Part shown: positions 4,727-7,090 of the stretch, piece after piece
How the letters are laid out: the number at the start of each line of letters is the position of its first letter
Position numbering within the stretch: the stretch's first letter is position 1
Assembly (NCBI GenBank): GCA_009784635.1
Contig: WRBG01000104.1
Coordinates: 1-7,090 of the forward strand
DNA: 7,090 nucleotides
DNA from: Bacteroidales bacterium
GTDB taxonomy: Bacteria; Bacteroidota; Bacteroidia; Bacteroidales; UBA932
Direction: 5' to 3'
The notes under the pieces: model-generated
The model's input: only the letters and a program-made list of their open reading frames with translations
Databases searched by the model: none
What the model was told of the DNA's origin: nothing
Program-made: the position numbers and the translations under genes

Positions 4727-7090
4727 TTACCGTCCATGACATTGTTTGTATTTTTTGCCGCTGCCGCAGGGGCAGGGGTCGTTTCTTCCTACTTGTTTTT
4801 CCACGCGGACGGGGGCTTGTGATTTGGGTTCGCCGCCCGAAGTTGTTAAGTCGGGGCGGCTGGCTTGGGTATTGCTCAAGTCGGTACGTTTACGATGCTC
4901 CGCTTGACCAACTTTGGAACTGTCTCTTAATGGAATTTGGGATTTCATCAAGAAAGAGAGTACGTCCCGCGCCACCTTCTCAAGCATGGCTTTAAAAAGC
5001 TGGAAGCTCTCAAACTTATAAATCAGCAAGGGGTCTTTTTGCTCGTAGGTAGCGTTTTGCACCGATTGCCTTAAATCGTCCATTTCCCTTAGGTGTTCCT
5101 TCCAGTATTCGTCTATGGTAGCCAAAGTAATGGTCTTACACAAAGCCCGAACCAACTCTTTGCCTTGAGATTCGTAGGATTTTTTAAGGTTTACCACAAT
5201 TTGGTATATCCTGCGACCATCGCTTACAGGGACGGCAATGTTTTCAAAGGTGGCGCTTTGGGTTTCGTAAATCTGCTTCATAATAGGCCATGCCTGCTGG
5301 GCAATGACGCCGCCCCGCCGCTCGTACACCTCTCGAATATGGGCAACCAACAGGTCTACCAATTCTTCTGCCTGTTTGTCTTTGTAGGCCTCGACATCAA
5401 ATCCGGGCTCTATGGAAAGCTGGCGAATTACTTCGTAGCTAAATTCTTCATAATCGTTGACTCCGTGGTTGGCTTGAATCAAAGCCTCGCTCACGTCGCC
5501 CATCATATTTTGGACGTCTACCTCGATGCGTTCTCCGTACAAGGCGTTGCGGCGGCGGGTATATACTACCTCCCGCTGGGAATTCATGACGTCGTCGTAT
5601 TCCAAAAGACGTTTACGGATGCCAAAGTTATTCTCCTCGACTTTTCTTTGGGCTCTTTCTATTTGTTTGGTCAGCATGGAGTGTTGAAGCACCTCTCCTT
5701 CCTTCATGCCCATACGGTCTACAATGGCGGCAATCCGTCCCGAGCCAAAAAGGCGCATCAAGTCGTCTTCCAAGGAGATAAAGAAATTGGACGAACCCGG
5801 GTCTCCCTGACGTCCGGCGCGTCCGCGCAGCTGACGGTCTACCCTTCGGCTGTCGTGGCGCTCCGTACCAATGATGGCCAATCCGCCCGCCTCCCTCACG
5901 CCGGCGCCCAACTTGATGTCCGTACCACGACCGGCCATGTTGGTAGCTATGGTTACAGCTCCCGGACGACCGGCCTCGGCCACCACATCGGCCTCTCGCG
6001 CATGCTGCTTGGCATTTAACACATTATGCTTAATCCCCCGAATTTGCAACATCCGGCTGAGCAGTTCCGAAACCTCTACCGAAGTAGTACCCACCAGCAC
6101 CGGACGTCCGGCCTTGGTCAGCTTGACAATCTCGTCTATTACCGCATTGAATTTTTCGCGTTTTGTTCTATAAATCAAATCCTCGTTGTCTTTACGAACT
6201 ATGGAGCGGTTGGTGGGAATCACCACTACATCCAATTTGTAAATCGACCAAAATTCTCCGGCTTCCGTTTCTGCCGTACCCGTCATCCCCGCCAGCTTGT
6301 GGTACATCCTAAAATAGTTTTGCAAGGTAATCGTGGCAAAGGTCTGGGTGGCCGCCTCCACTTTTACCTTTTCCTTGGCCTCAATCGCTTGATGCAGTCC
6401 ATCGGAATAGCGGCGGCCCTCCAAGATGCGTCCCGTTTGCTCGTCCACAATTTTAATCTTGTTGTCCATCACCACATACTCCACATCTTTCTCAAACATG
6501 GTGTAGGCCTTGAGCAATTGATTGACGGTATGCACCCTTTCTGATTTAAGGGCGTAGTCGCTCAACAGGGCGTCTTTGATTTCGGCTTTTTGGGTGGCAT
6601 CTATTTCCTGCTTTTCCAATTCCGATATTTCAGTGCCTATGTCGGGCAGCACAAAGAATTTGGAATCGCTGACCCTGCCTGCAATCAGTTCATGGCCTTT
6701 ATCGGTCAGTTCCACCGATTTTTGTTTTTCTTCAATCACAAAAAACAACTCATCGGTAACTATATGCATTTGCTTGTTGTTGTCTTGCATATAGAAATTT
6801 TCGACTTTTTGCAAAAGTTGCCTAATGCCCGGCTCGCTCAAATACTTGATTAAGGGGGTATAACGGGGTAATCCCTTGTGGGCGCGGAGCAGGAGTTTGC
6901 CTCCTTCCTCCTCCTTGTCGGTGCCGATTAGTTTTTTTGCCTCGTTCAAAAGTTGTGTCACCAAGTTCCGCTGGGCGCTGTAAATGCTTTCTACAATAGG
7001 ACGATACTCGTTAAATTGCTGGTCGTCTCCTCTGGGCACGGGGCCGGAAATAATCAAAGGCGTCCGGGCGTCGTCTATCAATACCGAGTC
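4727..7090 (-). CDS. secA: Preprotein translocase ATPase SecA, N-terminus missing
   Basis: SecA is the ATP-driven motor that pushes unfolded preproteins through SecYEG at the inner membrane. The last 787 residues are present. The fragment begins at DSV-LIDDARTPLIISGP, just after the DE of the DEVDS Walker B region, so Walker A and the first part of nucleotide-binding domain 1 lie beyond the window. The TTG at 7081 is an internal Leu codon, not a start. Residues counted from that Leu: a long pre-protein cross-linking region (about 15-205), VDEQTGRILEGRRYSDGLHQ (about 212-231), MTGTAETE (266-273), GTTSVEVSELL (331-341), motif V TNMAGRGTDIKLG (380-392), motif VI RRVDRQLRGRAGRQGDPGS (412-430), then scaffold and wing domains. 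It ends in a variable linker and a SEC-C zinc site with C770, C772, C781 and H782, which in known SecA proteins binds SecB or ribosomes. Everything visible looks intact. The TAA stop lies one base before the preferred lpdA start. Confidence 0.98.
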   Translation of the reverse strand, partial: DSVLIDDARTPLIISGPVPRGDDQQFNEYRPIVESIYSAQRNLVTQLLNEAKKLIGTDKEEEGGKLLLRAHKGLPRYTPLIKYLSEPGIRQLLQKVENFYMQDNNKQMHIVTDELFFVIEEKQKSVELTDKGHELIAGRVSDSKFFVLPDIGTEISELEKQEIDATQKAEIKDALLSDYALKSERVHTVNQLLKAYTMFEKDVEYVVMDNKIKIVDEQTGRILEGRRYSDGLHQAIEAKEKVKVEAATQTFATITLQNYFRMYHKLAGMTGTAETEAGEFWSIYKLDVVVIPTNRSIVRKDNEDLIYRTKREKFNAVIDEIVKLTKAGRPVLVGTTSVEVSELLSRMLQIRGIKHNVLNAKQHAREADVVAEAGRPGAVTIATNMAGRGTDIKLGAGVREAGGLAIIGTERHDSRRVDRQLRGRAGRQGDPGSSNFFISLEDDLMRLFGSGRIAAIVDRMGMKEGEVLQHSMLTKQIERAQRKVEENNFGIRKRLLEYDDVMNSQREVVYTRRRNALYGERIEVDVQNMMGDVSEALIQANHGVNDYEEFSYEVIRQLSIEPGFDVEAYKDKQAEELVDLLVAHIREVYERRGGVIAQQAWPIMKQIYETQSATFENIAVPVSDGRRIYQIVVNLKKSYESQGKELVRALCKTITLATIDEYWKEHLREMDDLRQSVQNATYEQKDPLLIYKFESFQLFKAMLEKVARDVLSFLMKSQIPLRDSSKVGQAEHRKRTDLSNTQASRPDLTTSGGEPKSQAPVRVEKQVGRNDPCPCGSGKKYKQCHGR

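Noticed and set aside
5093..6019. 308-codon open frame on the + strand
   Set aside because: It lies wholly antisense to secA in a region where every SecA motif is intact, and its translation shows no recognisable domain. It is a by-product of secA codon use.
6026..6544. 172-codon open frame on the + strand
   Set aside because: Antisense to conserved SecA sequence, with no start context or domain signal.
7079..7081. TTG as a start codon for a shortened SecA
   Set aside because: The frame stays open upstream and encodes DSV just before it, matching the conserved DEVDS-LIDDARTPL block. The gene is cut by the window edge, not by a true start.

Overview
The window looks like chromosomal DNA of a Bacteroidota bacterium, most likely Bacteroidales. 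Three things point that way. SecA carries the 'LIDDARTPL' variant after its Asp-Ser box and a long pre-protein cross-linking region. The one convincing promoter has the TAnnTTTG -7 box of this phylum. Start codons lack clear Shine-Dalgarno sequences. The genus cannot be told from the sequence.

Layout from left to right: (1) the last 73 residues of an RlmD/RumA-type 23S rRNA m5U methyltransferase on the + strand, stopping at 224; (2) a 19-bp convergent gap with a small AT-rich inverted repeat; (3) a compact three-gene cassette on the - strand, read from 3248 down to 244: an AAA_14/DUF4143 ATPase, an LplT-like MFS transporter and a DEDDh 3'-5' exonuclease; (4) a 76-bp gap holding an imperfect hairpin with a T-run, a perfect 10-bp tandem duplication and a Bacteroidota-type promoter; (5) dihydrolipoamide dehydrogenase (lpdA); (6) most of secA, whose N-terminal part with Walker A lies beyond position 7090.

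secA and lpdA are packed stop-to-start and are probably co-transcribed from a promoter outside the window. The cassette genes are also tightly coupled: 6 nt between ATPase and transporter, and an ATGA overlap between transporter and exonuclease. They probably share the promoter upstream of the ATPase. Sampled lines in the ATPase gene are visibly more AT-rich than lpdA and secA, so the 76-bp gap may separate core housekeeping genes from a more mobile accessory block. secA (protein export), lpdA (2-oxoacid dehydrogenase or glycine cleavage E3) and rlmD (rRNA modification) are ordinary core genes. The possible novelty is the grouping of ATPase, lipid-type transporter and exonuclease, for which no joint function can be shown from sequence alone. 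No RNA genes, CRISPR arrays, insertion sequences or attachment sites were seen.
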